DNA from: Oscheius sp. JU75
Taxonomy: Eukaryota; Nematoda; Chromadorea; Rhabditida; Rhabditidae
DNA length: 64,000 nt
NCBI GenBank assembly: GCA_037178855.1
Contig: JASJZC010000005.1
Span: forward strand, 7,874,001-7,938,000
Reading direction: 5' to 3'
Part shown: positions 22,070 to 32,681 of the stretch, one piece after another
Layout of the letters: every line of letters starts with the position of its first letter
How positions within the stretch are numbered: the stretch's first letter is position 1
Translations under genes and position numbers: made by a program
Notes under the pieces: generated by a model
What the model saw: only the letters and a program-made list of their open reading frames with translations
Databases searched by the model: none
What the model was told of the DNA's origin: nothing

Positions 22070-22299
22070 TGTTGAGTCTGGCTCAATTTGAATGCGCGCT
22101 AACGAGTGGACCCCGCCACGAGTACTACCGTACCTCGCGCGGACCCTCGTTCGCTTCCCTATTTTTGGGGAAGTTTTTCTTGTTTTTCTTTTGTCTCCTT
22201 TACCCCGTTCTTTCTAATATCCTAGCCTGAATAAATATATAGAAGCCACGCTCTCTCTTTCTAGAATATACAGATTGTGTCCTCACGAAAGACACAACA
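22070..22299 (+). repeat. Right LTR
   Basis: 230 bp, identical to the left LTR on base-by-base reading; followed by the target duplicate GTTAT. Confidence 0.96.
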
Positions 22300-22521
22300 G
22301 TTATGGTCAACAGTTTTGATTGTTCCTTTGAGCTCCTTATCAGTTTGGCCCCTTCTCGAAAAGACAAAAATAAAAGGAGTAAAAAGCTAAAAAAAAAAAT
22401 TTCTTGGACTTTGGGAAGGGATGGAGTTATTATTTATTTTTTAATTAAACAACGATAATCAGAAATAAATCCAAGTAGTTCCTCTACCGAATAATATAAA
22501 AATGTATTTATTTAACAACAA

Positions 22522-23976
22522 TTATTTGGTCTTGACAATAACCTTGTGGGATCTGTAGCTTCCGGTTGAGTGGTTTCCTTTGGTATAACCATCAACATTT
22601 GCGTAGCTTGTTCCGTTATTATAGGCAGGTGGAGGCTCTTCGTATTCATCCAAATCATGTCCATTTGCTACAGGATGAGCGTATACTAGAACAAACTGAA
22701 TTCAAAATGTTTCCGACATAATGTAAACTCACCTTTCCGTCAGGAAGTTTGGTTTTACACATCCAGTCTCTGTAGAAAGTGTGACGGCCACAGATGTTGC
22801 TGGATCCAACAAAGGTCTCGAATTTCATTTCAAACTTTTCCTCAGCGTGTTTCTAGAAATAGTTAGCCTTTCTAAATTCGTCAAACCTGTATGTCCCTGG
22901 CCATTCTCTGATTGTTACAGCCTTTCCACTTCTCGATATGCTTCGGCATTTCCACGATCTCGTCCAAATAGGAGTTCATTTCCGGATGACAGCATTGGTA
23001 ACCTTTCTGGTTTGTAAAGCAGGCATGGTACTTGAAGGATTTGTCCTTTTCCTAAACTTCCCATGGAATATTTGTCGTTTCCACTACCTCGTCGGTCTCG
23101 TAGCACGTGTCCTTATTACTGGGAGCCAGTTGAGAATTGACAGTTGGTTCACCTGCGCCAGATGGCTCGCCTGACTCTCGAGAAGCTCCAGACTGTTGAC
23201 TTGCGATACCAGATTCGGAAAAGGATCCAAGAGGTGATAGCTGCTCGTGGGATGATTGAATACTATGCTCGGAGAGTCTATCCTGTAGGGGACTGATGCC
23301 AGACGAAGGTAGATCCATTGGAGGAGGGGGAGAATAGCCATTAATATTTTGGGACTCGAATGGTACTCCTAAAATGTTTTCATGCTCTCCAAAAAGACGA
23401 AACTAAACCCTGATGTTGCTGGAGCTGCTCCTGGCCGCCAAACTTCTGCCCAAACTGTTCTCCATTGGCTTGTTGCTGTCCAAACTGCTCATTACCAAAG
23501 GCAGGCACATACTGATTCGTTGACTGGTAGCCCTGCTGTCCTCCGCCCTGAACAGGCACCTGGTAGTTTTGAGAGAAACCAGGTTGGACTGCTAATGATA
23601 GAGCTGGCGCATTGAAACCTTGTGCTTGCTGATGTCCTCCAACAATCGGTTCTCGAGGAAAGTTTGGAGCCAGATAGGTTCGAGAAGCTATTCCATTGGT
23701 GGGATACTGACTGTAACTTGCTCCAGTAACATACTCTCCATGTCCCGCATGGTATAATTGAGATGGTGGGGCTACATAAGATGGTACAGAACGTGCAGAG
23801 GCACACGGTGCCCCAGGACAATTAGATGATACGGGTGCAGAACCACCAGAGTAAGATGAAGGGAACATGGACTGTGCTCCGCCCTGAAACAGTGAGCTCT
23901 ATAAGTATAAAATGTAACTCACAAAACAAGCGTTTGCCCCTGCCAGTATAGATATAAGGAGAAGAAGTGAATACAT
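22522..23976 (-). CDS. Secreted ground-like (hedgehog-related) protein
   Basis: Six exons by hand: 23923-23976, about 23406-23883, 23088-23368, 22887-23051, 22733-22852, 22522-22695. Exon 1 encodes a signal peptide (MYSLLLLISILAGANA) followed by CF. Next comes a long Gly/Gln/Pro/Ser-rich region (GGGQQGYQ, FGQQQANGEQFGQ). A cysteine domain follows: HACFTNQKGYQCCHPEMNSY, CNNQRMARDIQKHAEEKF, ICGRHTFYRDWMC. The order of the C..CC, the CN.xMA.xIQ..AE..F helix and the final C pair matches the ground-like domain of nematode hedgehog-related proteins. The tail ends KVIVKTK. The donor of exon 2 is the least certain point. Likely role: secreted extracellular-matrix or cuticle-associated factor, by family. 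Confidence 0.82.
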
Positions 23977-24500
23977 GGCAACTCTGACTAAAAGAACACG
24001 ATCCTCCAACACCGATTTTGCCTAAGACGAAGTTTTTTATCTGGCCACCGGGCGCCAAAAAGACTTGCTTTAATGTGCCCAAGAGAGACTCCTCCCGCCC
24101 ACCGGACGCCTCAGTTTCATCAAATTAGCCACCAAGCGTAAAAGAGAGGATCTAAGCTTAAAGATTGACTGGAGATTTGAAGACTGGATGCAAGTGTTCT
24201 TTGCGCGCCACAAGATAATATCGTCGGTTCAATTAGCCGGGAAGAGAGATTGAAGATTTATTTGCAACAAGAAACATATCGAGAGGGAAACATTGCGTTC
24301 CTTTTAGTTTTGCAACAAGTTGTATGAATAGCTCTTTTGAGAATAGTCTTTGTTAGGTCTGTGTACGCGACTGAACTTGACCCCGTGTTACAGATAGTTT
24401 TTGAAAGTTATCGTCGGAAGTGTTGGTTACAGTCTCCTCATAACGAAACATATGATCCGGAACATGTAATCTTCCATTTATTTATTTAATGGCATTGACC
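23977..24500. other. Intergenic, no gene seen
   Basis: Upstream region of the ground-like gene and 3' side of the next minus-strand gene. A repeated GCCACCGG(G/A)CGCC-like motif (near 24042 and 24098) is present; no coding signal supported. Confidence 0.35.
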
Positions 24501-24502
24501 CT

Positions 24503-25494
24503 TTATTCCCACCAAGCATACGACTTCAAAAATGTTAATAATCTCACAACAAGCGGTATTGTAGCCTCGTAGAAACTGAGCGGTAAATTCACACATGTTA
24601 AATAATTAACGGTACGACTAGCTGCTGATGCTATTACACTGTTAATATACAATCTTTCAATAATCTGTTCGACTATTGGGTGCTCTATGGTAACAGCGAC
24701 AGGCGCTGTTGTTACAAGTTCTACAGCGCTTCGGCGAGATACACCTTGGCTTTCAAGGTAAGCTGGTAGATCTCCCCGAAATTCTTCTTCAGTGAAAGTC
24801 TCGTCAGAGTTCTTTTCAAAGTTTCTAGCAATTCGGACGCAAATTGTTGGAATGCTCAGAGGAACTTCTTTTGGTTTTCTCCCAATAAACCGAAAAATAA
24901 TGTCAATTTCTTCTTTCCATTCTGGCATTACAGGAATTTATGTGCAAATCCAACACCTGATATGGAATAAACGTTCTACCAGCATATAATAATAAAGAGT
25001 GGTAGGGATAAAAAAAAAGGAAGGATAGAGGGCCAGCCACCATTGCGAATATGCAATTGGTGTGAAGTTGTCCCGAAGGATGTTGACTTGCTAATACGTG
25101 TATAGCCCATGCTATACAAACAATTGTTAATAGCTGAGCAGCAGCCTGAACTTTCATGAAAAGGAAAGATAGAGGGTCAGTCGAATCACCATTGAGCAGG
25201 TTGTAGGAGGCACTGATAAGGGCTGGAAGGAAGGCTGAGATAAGTTTATGTCTGAAATCTTGCCAAATTTTGAGCTCAGATTGTTGTTGCTTTTCTTCGT
25301 TAAAAAAGGTTATTAAGGATAAATATTTTTTCCTCTCTTATCTGCTGAACTATACACTCAACAACACGAAGTGGATGCTTTTCAGGTTTATGACGAGCAT
25401 AAATATTCACAACTGTGGAGAATAAACCAGGCAAAATGCTTGTAAAGAGGTTGTGTCCAGACAGATAAGTGTCGCGGCGCCGGCGGCAAAACAT
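24503..25494 (-). CDS. Multi-pass membrane protein, unknown family
   Basis: Minus-strand gene with hydrophobic segments: LFTSILPGLFSTVVNIYA near the start, LISAFLPALISASYNLL, AAAQLLTIVCIAWAIHVLA and IFAMVAGPLSFLFFYPY, then a soluble tail with RRSAVELVTTAPVAVTIEHP and the end FLKSYAWWE. The junction SLLLYA to EWKEEIDIIFRF uses donor GCTG/GTAGAA and acceptor TGCCAG, in frame. Near 25320-25330 the frame changes at a run of six A (REEKIFIL versus KYLSLITFFNEEKQQQ) without usable splice sites, so there is either a frameshift, a sequencing error or a different first exon. It may be a divergent seven-transmembrane receptor, but no motif proves this. Confidence 0.5.
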
Positions 25495-25618
25495 TCCAGG
25501 CTCAGCTTAAAAGGCTCTACAATAACACTGATTTGATCAAGCAGGTCAAGTTTTGTGAAATCAACAAAAAAACCAAGAAGGAACTTTTATGTTCTAGATT
25601 TTTAAGAAAAGTCTATGT

Positions 25619-27215
25619 TCAATCATACATAGGTGGTCTCATAAAAATTGGGGTTTCCACAACCATATTTTGAAGATACTGAGCACTTTCGATATCTGGC
25701 ATCTCGAGATACTCCTGACTTCCTTCCTCGCCCTCTTCTATTACTGCTACAGAATGGGCAAAACGGACTCGGTAGACGGCGTCGTCTCTCAGAACGGACC
25801 TCATGCTTGCCCTGTACTTACTATCACATTGGTTTTCTATCCCTACTGACCTTTTTCGTATAATACTAGTTTCCTCAAATTCAGAGTTGTCCATTTCAAG
25901 CTTACTGAAGGCCACAGACCGAGTGATGCGTTTTGTAACGCGTCGCAGAGTAGAATCTTTCCTGGTTACCGTTCTACTGCTTCTTAATCACCTTTTTAAA
26001 CTTTCTATGCTCTTACGTGTGAAAGTTCTTTGTTATCATGTGGAAAATATGAGATCTGAATGTGGAGCTGATGATGAACATCAATGGGAAGGGCAGGGTA
26101 TAGCCAATGCTGTACAAAATCAGCTGAAAGTCTTCCACTTCGAGGTTTTAAACCCTCTAACCTTTAAAATCTGATCGATTTGTCTGCCCTGCAAAAGACA
26201 GAAAGTATAGTACAGGTTGACAGGGCTGTGTGCTACCACAGTTGAGGTCAATAAGGGGCGAAGATTAGCAAAAAGAGGCCTATGTTTCACAACGTTGGGT
26301 GAACCAATCTTTGGCAAGACACATCTTTCGGAAAGGAGGAAGCCGAAGCCGAATATTGTTGTCAGCCTAATTCTTCATGAAAAAATGCAAGTAGCTTACC
26401 AGAACATGATGACTGGGATGGATCTGATGATTTCAAGTTTTGTCGCATCTTTTTGGAGGACTTCCGACAGACGAGCTCGGCCAATTGCTGTTGTTCTATT
26501 TCTTAACGTGTTGATCATGGCGAGAAGGATCGTGAAGGTTATGACATCTAACCGTTTCATCTAACCTTTTAAAAAACCAACCCTAGAATACAGATATCGT
26601 AATCCAGCTGATACTCGAATGCAAGCGACACGTTGGCAATAATTCCGAAAGGTACAACCCAGCATACCTTTCTCCATGCCACCCAGGGCAAAGTATTCCA
26701 TCTTCGACAACGCTAAAATCATTTCACTCTATATAAACAAAAATCTACCGTCACATAATTCACGAGAAGCTGCAATCTGACCGCGAAACAGAGATCTACT
26801 GAAGCTATAGCGAAATGACAGAATCCCAATAGAAGCGGAAGTAAATTGGCAGCAATCCATGTCTGGCCTCGTTGGTATTGTTCCGTGAGTAGTTTCAAAG
26901 GGAATGGAATCATGAAAAACAAAAACTGGACCACTGCAAGAATGCGAATGTACGTGAAACTGAGGTAAATTTGATTGATATCGGCGAATTTGCTACCTCG
27001 CCGTGCTCAGTTTAGCTCTTCCCGAGAAAGTCGAAAGGAGGGCGATGTTAGAGACCACTCCAAAAGCCACAGACGCTAGTTGAAAAGAGACAGGACCATA
27101 CCTTTCTGGCTGAAACAGGACAGTACTTACTAACTGCACTCACAGTCACCTGCTGTATTTCGATGTCGCTACACAACGGTCGAGCTGGAGTGGCAAAATA
27201 TGGTCGAAAAGACAT
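25619..27215 (-). CDS. Seven-transmembrane receptor, putative
   Basis: Exons by hand from the start: 27150-27215 (MSFRPYFATPARPLCSDIEI), 26997-27109 (TM1: FQLASVAFGVVSNIALLSTF), 26749-26959 (TM2-TM3: VQFLFFMIPFPLKLLTEQY; LGFCHFAIASVDLCFAVRL), about 26600-26712 (WRKVCWVVPFGIIANVSLA, TM4), about 26405-26560 (TM5; ARLSEVLQKDATKLEIIRS), about 26160-26390 (FGFGFLLSERCVLPKIG), about 26020-26155 (LILYSIGYTLPFPLMFIIS, TM7), and a charged cytoplasmic tail 25619 to about 25955 ending RPPMYD. The splice between TM4 and TM5 is not resolved. Topology is that of a rhodopsin-like or nematode chemoreceptor protein; subfamily not assigned. The long acidic tail is unusual for a chemoreceptor and could serve signalling or trafficking. 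Confidence 0.55.
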
Positions 27216-27474
27216 GGCGTTCAGTTGACGACTGTGTTAATGACGTAGTGGGCGAGGGGAGAACCATCAGCGCGAGAAAATTGCCTTCGTTTTGAAGGAT
27301 CAACATATCGACTGACAGTGCGACCGAAACACTAAGCATTTCATTTGGTAATTTTGCTTAAAAAATTGTAAATTTTGTAAAAACAACAACTTAGTCAGGT
27401 TTTGCTTACAAAACTTTTATTATATCACGTAGAAAAGACGGTTGCGGCTACTTTCCATTGCCTGAAACTATTCG

Positions 27475-27693
27475 TTACTGGAGTATTCGAACGGTTTTAC
27501 GAGGAAGACAAACAGTTCCCTCTTGGATCAATTCAGGAGGGCATACACAGATTCCAAGCGAGCAGACGGAACCTCCAGTACACTCGACTCCTGGCTCACA
27601 GGGAGCTCCTGGTAGAGCAGGTATCGACTGTGACTGTGGTTGAGCAACACTGATGTTGAAGACAAGGCAGAAGGCGATGATTAGACGAAGCAT
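27475..27693 (-). CDS. Small secreted EB-module peptide
   Basis: Single exon of 72 codons plus stop. Signal peptide MLRLIIAFCLVFNISVAQ, a short linker (PQSQSIPALPGA), then a Cys-rich module: PCEPGVECTGGSVCSLGICV and CPPELIQEGTVC. The C-x6-C-x-GGS-x-C-x4-C-x-C pattern fits the EB module of nematode secreted proteins. It ends TVRILQ. AATAAA on this strand lies near 27412-27417. Probably an extracellular protein; partner unknown. Confidence 0.8.
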   Translation of the reverse strand: MLRLIIAFCLVFNISVAQPQSQSIPALPGAPCEPGVECTGGSVCSLGICVCPPELIQEGTVCLPRKTVRILQ

Positions 27694-28403
27694 GTTGTCT
27701 TTTGGGAAGGAACATGTAGGCCATTTTATAGTGATGGCTTTTGACCAAGAAAGTGTTACCAATTGCCCTAACAACAAAAAAGATCAGGTTGAACCTTGGA
27801 TCAGAGCAAATTCTAGTGGCATCTTTCATCGTATTGAAAGCGTGTATAGAATGTGTCTGACGCTTTTTTCTGTATAACAATACCGGTATTTGACCAAACG
27901 GTTTTTCAATCGAACAGGAGAATCAACATGCCCGAGTGTTGTAGTATAACTTCTTTTGAAGTTTGTCTGAAAAGAGTCCGATTTCCTCAAACAAACGAAG
28001 TGATAAATATCACCTATAGACAATTACTGCCGGTAATGGAGGAAAGTATGTCAGTCACTAAACAACTGCTATTATTGAAATTTCAATCTTCAAACATTGC
28101 ATTCACATGTACGTTCTTCTTTAGTCATTTAATCCAGTCTTCGATATAATATTAGTTCTCCTAGTATTTGCCATTTGCAAGCGATCACCATAGCCAATGC
28201 GTTTTTTTTCTTCTTAAAATGATGGTAGTTTATATATTTACGACTCCTATAAGTATTCGACGTATTCAATATATGTAGTTCAAAAATTAATAAACATAAT
28301 AGTATAACGAAGCAGTTATAAACAATTGTTTCTAATATGATAGCAGCTTGTTACACCCACCAAACAACTACTATTATTGGAAGTTTAGTTACTCTGTTGT
28401 GAA

Positions 28404-29629
28404 ATGAACAGTTTCCTCCACCTTCTATACTTCCTCTCGCCTCTCCTCTCCGATTGTTATGTCATCCTGCTACTATTCGCTATTTGTAAACAGTCTCCGA
28501 AGCCCATGCATTTCCTGAAACGATTTCTGCTCAAAATGACGGCATGTTGTCTTTGCGTAATTTACGAACAGGTTAGCAGATATTGGATGCTCTTTGCTTT
28601 CATCTGGTCACATGGGTATGGATGATGGATCTGTACCTCCCACTGTTTCTTCTCAAAATGAACGGGCTAGCCAAGAGCTTAGAGTCTGGTCAAGCTGTCT
28701 TTTCGGTAACTAAGAAAGGTTTAAGTTTTGAAGTGGGAATTTAGTTCTTTTCTATGGCCGTACTATGCATTTCATCTTATGTAACCGTCTTTGAGTGCAC
28801 TGTAGCGAGACTCGTTGTCTCATTCGACTGGGAAACAGCTATAAAATTTTTAAGGTTCCGATTGTTTTGTTTCGTTTACAGTTTCAGCTCGTGGATCTAC
28901 CATTTGGTCCCACTGTTTCTTGTCATGTTGCTGACTTTTGGCTTGTTCCTGCCAATGATGGCGGATCAATCTGTGAGTTGTGCTTCGAAATCTAACAAAG
29001 CGGGTTCTCAGAGGCTTATTGAAATGGCCACTAAACTGAATGCAACATATATACTAGAGGACATTAACTTAAAAAAGGATGCTTACATATGTTTCGACAA
29101 TGGGAAGTATTTGGAACAAGTCGGTTTGTTAACCCTTAAATGTTAGACTGGAGTTAGTTTAGTACCACCACTCTTTCTCTTCTTCGTTTTGATCCTGTTA
29201 CTTCTCTACACATTCACATATGCAACGCATAAGCACATATTCCGCGATGCTAGATATTCGTCTGCGGAGACTATGAAACTTCAGAAAAGTCTAACTATTT
29301 TGTTTGCAGTACAGGTAATACCATTAACTCGATTGATAACTATCCTACAGATAACACTACCTACTCTGTTATTAATTTTCCCGATGATAGCCTTTTTCGT
29401 TCTTATTGCAGTCTCGTCTAAACTTTCCTTAAGCTACAAGTTTCTCAAGGACTACGTCTACAATGCAGTCAAACTAACCTACTATGCTTATTACATGGTC
29501 AATCCTCTAGCAACCCTTTTGATTATTAAGCCCTACAAGGTGTTTTTATCTGCATTCGTCGATAAGCTGTTGAAAATGTATAAGAATAAGAGTGTAAATA
29601 ATTCTGTCGTGAAAAAACTTTTTCAGTAA
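28404..29629 (+). CDS. Serpentine chemoreceptor, srh/sri-like, probably frameshifted
   Basis: Exons on the plus strand: 28404 onwards (MNSFLHLLYFLSPLLSDCYV...), a piece WMMDLYLPLFLLKMNGLAKS near 28610-28700, 28754 onwards (TM3-TM4: CISSYVTVFECTVARLVVSF; YHLVPLFLVMLLTFGLFLP), an extracellular loop with NATYILEDINLK, a TM5 exon from about 29160 (LFFVLILLLLYTFTYATHK; SSAETMKLQKSLTILFAVQ), and a last exon 29350-29629 (TM6-TM7, ITLPTLLLIFPMIAFFVLI; YMVNPLATLLIIKPYKVF) ending KLFQ. The domain order and the xxLQKSLTILFxxQ cytoplasmic motif fit srh/sri. Near 28575-28600 the frame changes with no proper intron, so the gene is likely damaged or misread there. Confidence 0.6.
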
Positions 29630-29652
29630 ATCGTGCATTGTCGAATTTTTAT

Positions 29653-29658
29653 AATAAA
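29653..29658 (+). terminator. AATAAA polyadenylation signal
   Basis: Hexamer about 24 bases after the stop of the receptor ending at 29629. Confidence 0.6.
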
Positions 29659-29710
29659 AGCGAGCCTTTTTCTGTTACTTTTATATTTCTGCGAAATTTC
29701 AACAAACTAT

Positions 29711-29775
29711 CCCGCATAGCGCAGCTGGTTAGCACTCCGATTACATATCAAAAACGGCCCGTTCGACAAGGTTTT
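29711..29775 (+). pseudogene. Degenerate tRNA or tRNA-derived fragment
   Basis: TAGCGCAGCTGGTTAGCAC matches the A-box/D-arm consensus of tRNA genes; CCGTTCGACAAGG about 45 bases later resembles a B box. No complementary acceptor stem or anticodon stem can be drawn, so this is not a functional tRNA. Confidence 0.5.
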
Positions 29776-30351
29776 TTGCATCATTTGAAGATTGAAAAAT
29801 CTTTTTGATATTTTTTTGCCAATTTTCCTTTTCCGCGTGTGTTCCTGAATTGTGCGCCCAATCCAAACTGGGTAGCGCTTTAGGCTCACTCTAAGAACCG
29901 AAAACGTTGCATGACAAGGTTAAGACAATCAGCGGCAATCATTTCACATAATAAAACGGTCCGTGTTCTCTACGATTTATCTGTAACAAGTTCAAGGAGT
30001 CCATAGTATCGAAAAAGTTGGGTTGGCTAGATAGTAAAATGGACTATATAAATCTTCCGTACGTCGATTGTTTCTACGTATATGGCTCAATGAGATATTC
30101 CGACTTATCTCTTCCTCTTTCATTCGGGTAATTAACAACTTACTACGGAACCAACTTTGTCGCTTTTTTTGTTGTAGTTTTGAATAAACATAGCTCTGTT
30201 TTTAAATTGGTCCCACACCAGCAGAGAAGCAACTAATTCAAACATTCAGAAGAGTGCCACTTTTCTACAAATGGCACTTCGGGCGCGCTAATTGAGTAGT
30301 CGGATAGCAATCTGAAATAACATCGAAGGTTCAACTACTCGCTAGACCAAG

Positions 30352-32432
30352 ATGGTTCCAAACTACGTTTTAATGCTGTTGGTGGTATGCTTGGGTGAGT
30401 CTAAATCTGAGGTTGTTCAAAATCTCGTTGTTTTTTCTAAAAAAAAAAATGGCTACGGTTACATCTTTTCTACGAGACTTGGGAAGTTCATCCGTTCTCA
30501 AAATGTTGCCTGCAACAATATCCGATTTCACTCCAATAGTGTTTCTTCCAAAAATTCTATTCAGCAATGCGTTCATTACACACAGCTGATGTCGAAGATC
30601 GTCTCACAATGGATCTTTTCCGTGGTTACAACTCTCTTGTTCAGCCAGTCAAGAACGTATCTCAATTGCCCATGATAGTCAGAGTGGCTATGCAACTTGT
30701 CCTTCTCATCAATGTGGTTGGTCTTTTCAAGTAAACCATACATTAAAGTTCCAGGACGAGCGAGAACAGATAATGCACACCAATGTTTGGCTAACTTTGG
30801 TAAGTTCTCTAGCTTTCATCTTAAGGGTGTTCAGAAATGGTTCGATTACCAACTCCGATGGAATCCAAAGGATTACGAGGACATTACACAGATTCGAGTA
30901 GCTCCTGACAAAATTTGGCTGCCGGATATTGTACTGTTCAATAAGTAGGTCTAGAAGAATAAATCTGATAAGAAGCTTAGCGCCGACGGTACTTACGAAA
31001 TGTCGTTCATGTCAAATGCCGTGATCTACAATACCGGAGAAATTCTTTGGGTCCCTCCGGCCATTTACAAAAGCAGTTGTATAATTGGTTAGTTTTTAAT
31101 ACCGACTTAAAAGAACTAGCAGACGTGGAATATTTCCCATTCGACGATCAACAATGCAACCTGATCTTTGGAAGTTGGACGGCAAGTAACTTATAAAGTT
31201 TAACAGCTTTTTAATTTCAGTACAGCAAGAAAGAGATCAAGTTGGATCATGTACATTCGGATCGGGTAGACTTTTCGGAGTACTCTACAAGCAGTATCTG
31301 GGACATGATCGACGCGCCAGCTGTTTTTACCGAAGACCGAAGTAAAGTGGAGTTTCAGATCAAAATAAGGTGAGTCGTGGTGGTTGGGAAACCGAAAAGA
31401 ATCACTAAACTTCTAAAAAAGCTAAAACGGAAACATGACTCCAATTGACTGTGATTATGATTTAGAAGAAAGACGTTGTTCTACACAGTCGTCCTCATAC
31501 TCCCATGTGTCTTACTGGCTTTCCTCAATGTAACCGTCTTCTACCTACCAACTTCCTCAGGTAGGAATCGAAAATTAAAATTAACACTTTTTAAAGGCGA
31601 GAAAATGGGCCTCACAATGAATGTCTTGCTCTCGATTGTTGTCTTCCTGCTTCTCGTTTCGAAAATACTCCCAGCCACCTCGTCATCGATTCCATTAGTG
31701 GCCAAGTATCTTCTTCTCACCTTTGTCCTTAACATAATTACGTGAGTCGATACACCTTCTCTTGTGGACTGATACTCAGCATTCTGATTACTGTAATCAT
31801 CATCAATGTATTCTTTCGCTCCCCAAAAACTCACCGACAGCCGCAATGGGTCAGAACCATTTTCTTGAAGGTAAACAGTTTTTCTTTAATCAAAGATACT
31901 GATTTAGTTCTTGCCCTTAGTCATGTGTATGCAACGTCCACCACGATTGAACGATTTGATCAAGAAACAGATTAAAAAAGAGGTGAAAATGATGAAAAGA
32001 CTGGCCAGTATACCACTGGGAATCTTGCCTACTTCTAGTGAGCATGAGAGGTTAGGCTAGCTCTGGATAAATGTAGAAATCTTTAGTGAGACTGTGCCAC
32101 TCATTGATGAGGAAAATCTGACCCCATCTGCCCGGAGGGCCATAGACTCGATCCAGTTCATCACTGACAACATGAGAGATGAAGAAACGATTAAACAGGT
32201 ATTGTCGTTTTTGGAAAGGAGAACATATCTTCAGTGCCGAGACGATTGGAAGTTTGTGGCTCAAGTTCTCGACCGCTTTCTTCTGTACACATTTTTGGGG
32301 GTTACCCTTGGGGGCACTTTCGGGATTCTGTTATCAGCTCCTACAGTGTTCGAATGGATTGATGAGCACGATCAACTGAAGCGACTTATAACTCTCTACA
32401 AGCGAGGGATGCATGTGAATGAAACTTTTTAA
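30352..32432 (+). CDS. Nicotinic acetylcholine receptor subunit, non-alpha type
   Basis: Cys-loop ligand-gated ion channel. Exons: 30352-30394, 30586-30716, 30755-30799, 30835-30944, 30981-31087, 31123-31181, 31221-31369, 31466-31560, 31597-31741, 31780-31869, 31907-32038, 32077-32198, 32235-32432. Signal-like start [15 protein letters not shown]; loop-A region WNPKDYEDI; Cys-loop [15 protein letters not shown] with 13 residues between the cysteines; SWTYSKKEI; TM1 [13 protein letters not shown]2 [21 protein letters not shown]3; a shortish intracellular loop; TM4 [18 protein letters not shown]. The loop C has no adjacent Cys pair ([12 protein letters not shown]), so it is a non-alpha subunit; similarity is to the UNC-29/LEV-1/ACR-2/3 group by recollection of family motifs. 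The intron after SWT uses a GC donor. Neuromuscular or neuronal cation channel, by family. Confidence 0.9.
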
Positions 32433-32681
32433 AGCGTTTTCTAGTTCAACTCCTTGAAAAAGTGTATATCCCTCCAGCCACATTGTTTTCACATTTGATA
32501 TGGTGTTCCCGTACAGAAACTGCTCTCTGAATTTTATTTTTAACCCTTCTAGCAGCTTCAAGAAAACACTACCACTCGATTCCCGCTTACTCTGCGTAAT
32601 AAACAGAGGGTGGGTTCCAGACACATGCGACAAATGAGCACAACACTGTGAGACCGAGTCACTCAATCAGGATGTTGTTCT

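Larger units (their letters stand above)
17235..22299 (+). mobile_element. Complete Ty3/gypsy LTR retrotransposon
   Basis: A 5065-bp element bounded by two LTRs of 230 bp that are identical base for base on inspection, each TGTTGAGTC...GACACAACA. The host duplication GTTAT flanks it (17230-17234 and 22300-22304). Inside are a putative primer-binding site just after the left LTR, one uninterrupted gag-pol frame, and a polypurine tract directly before the right LTR. Domain order protease-RT-RNase H-integrase places it in Ty3/gypsy rather than Ty1/copia or Bel/Pao in the strict sense of integrase position relative to RT (copia has integrase first). No envelope-like frame follows pol. All features point to a recent, potentially competent insertion. 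Confidence 0.96.
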
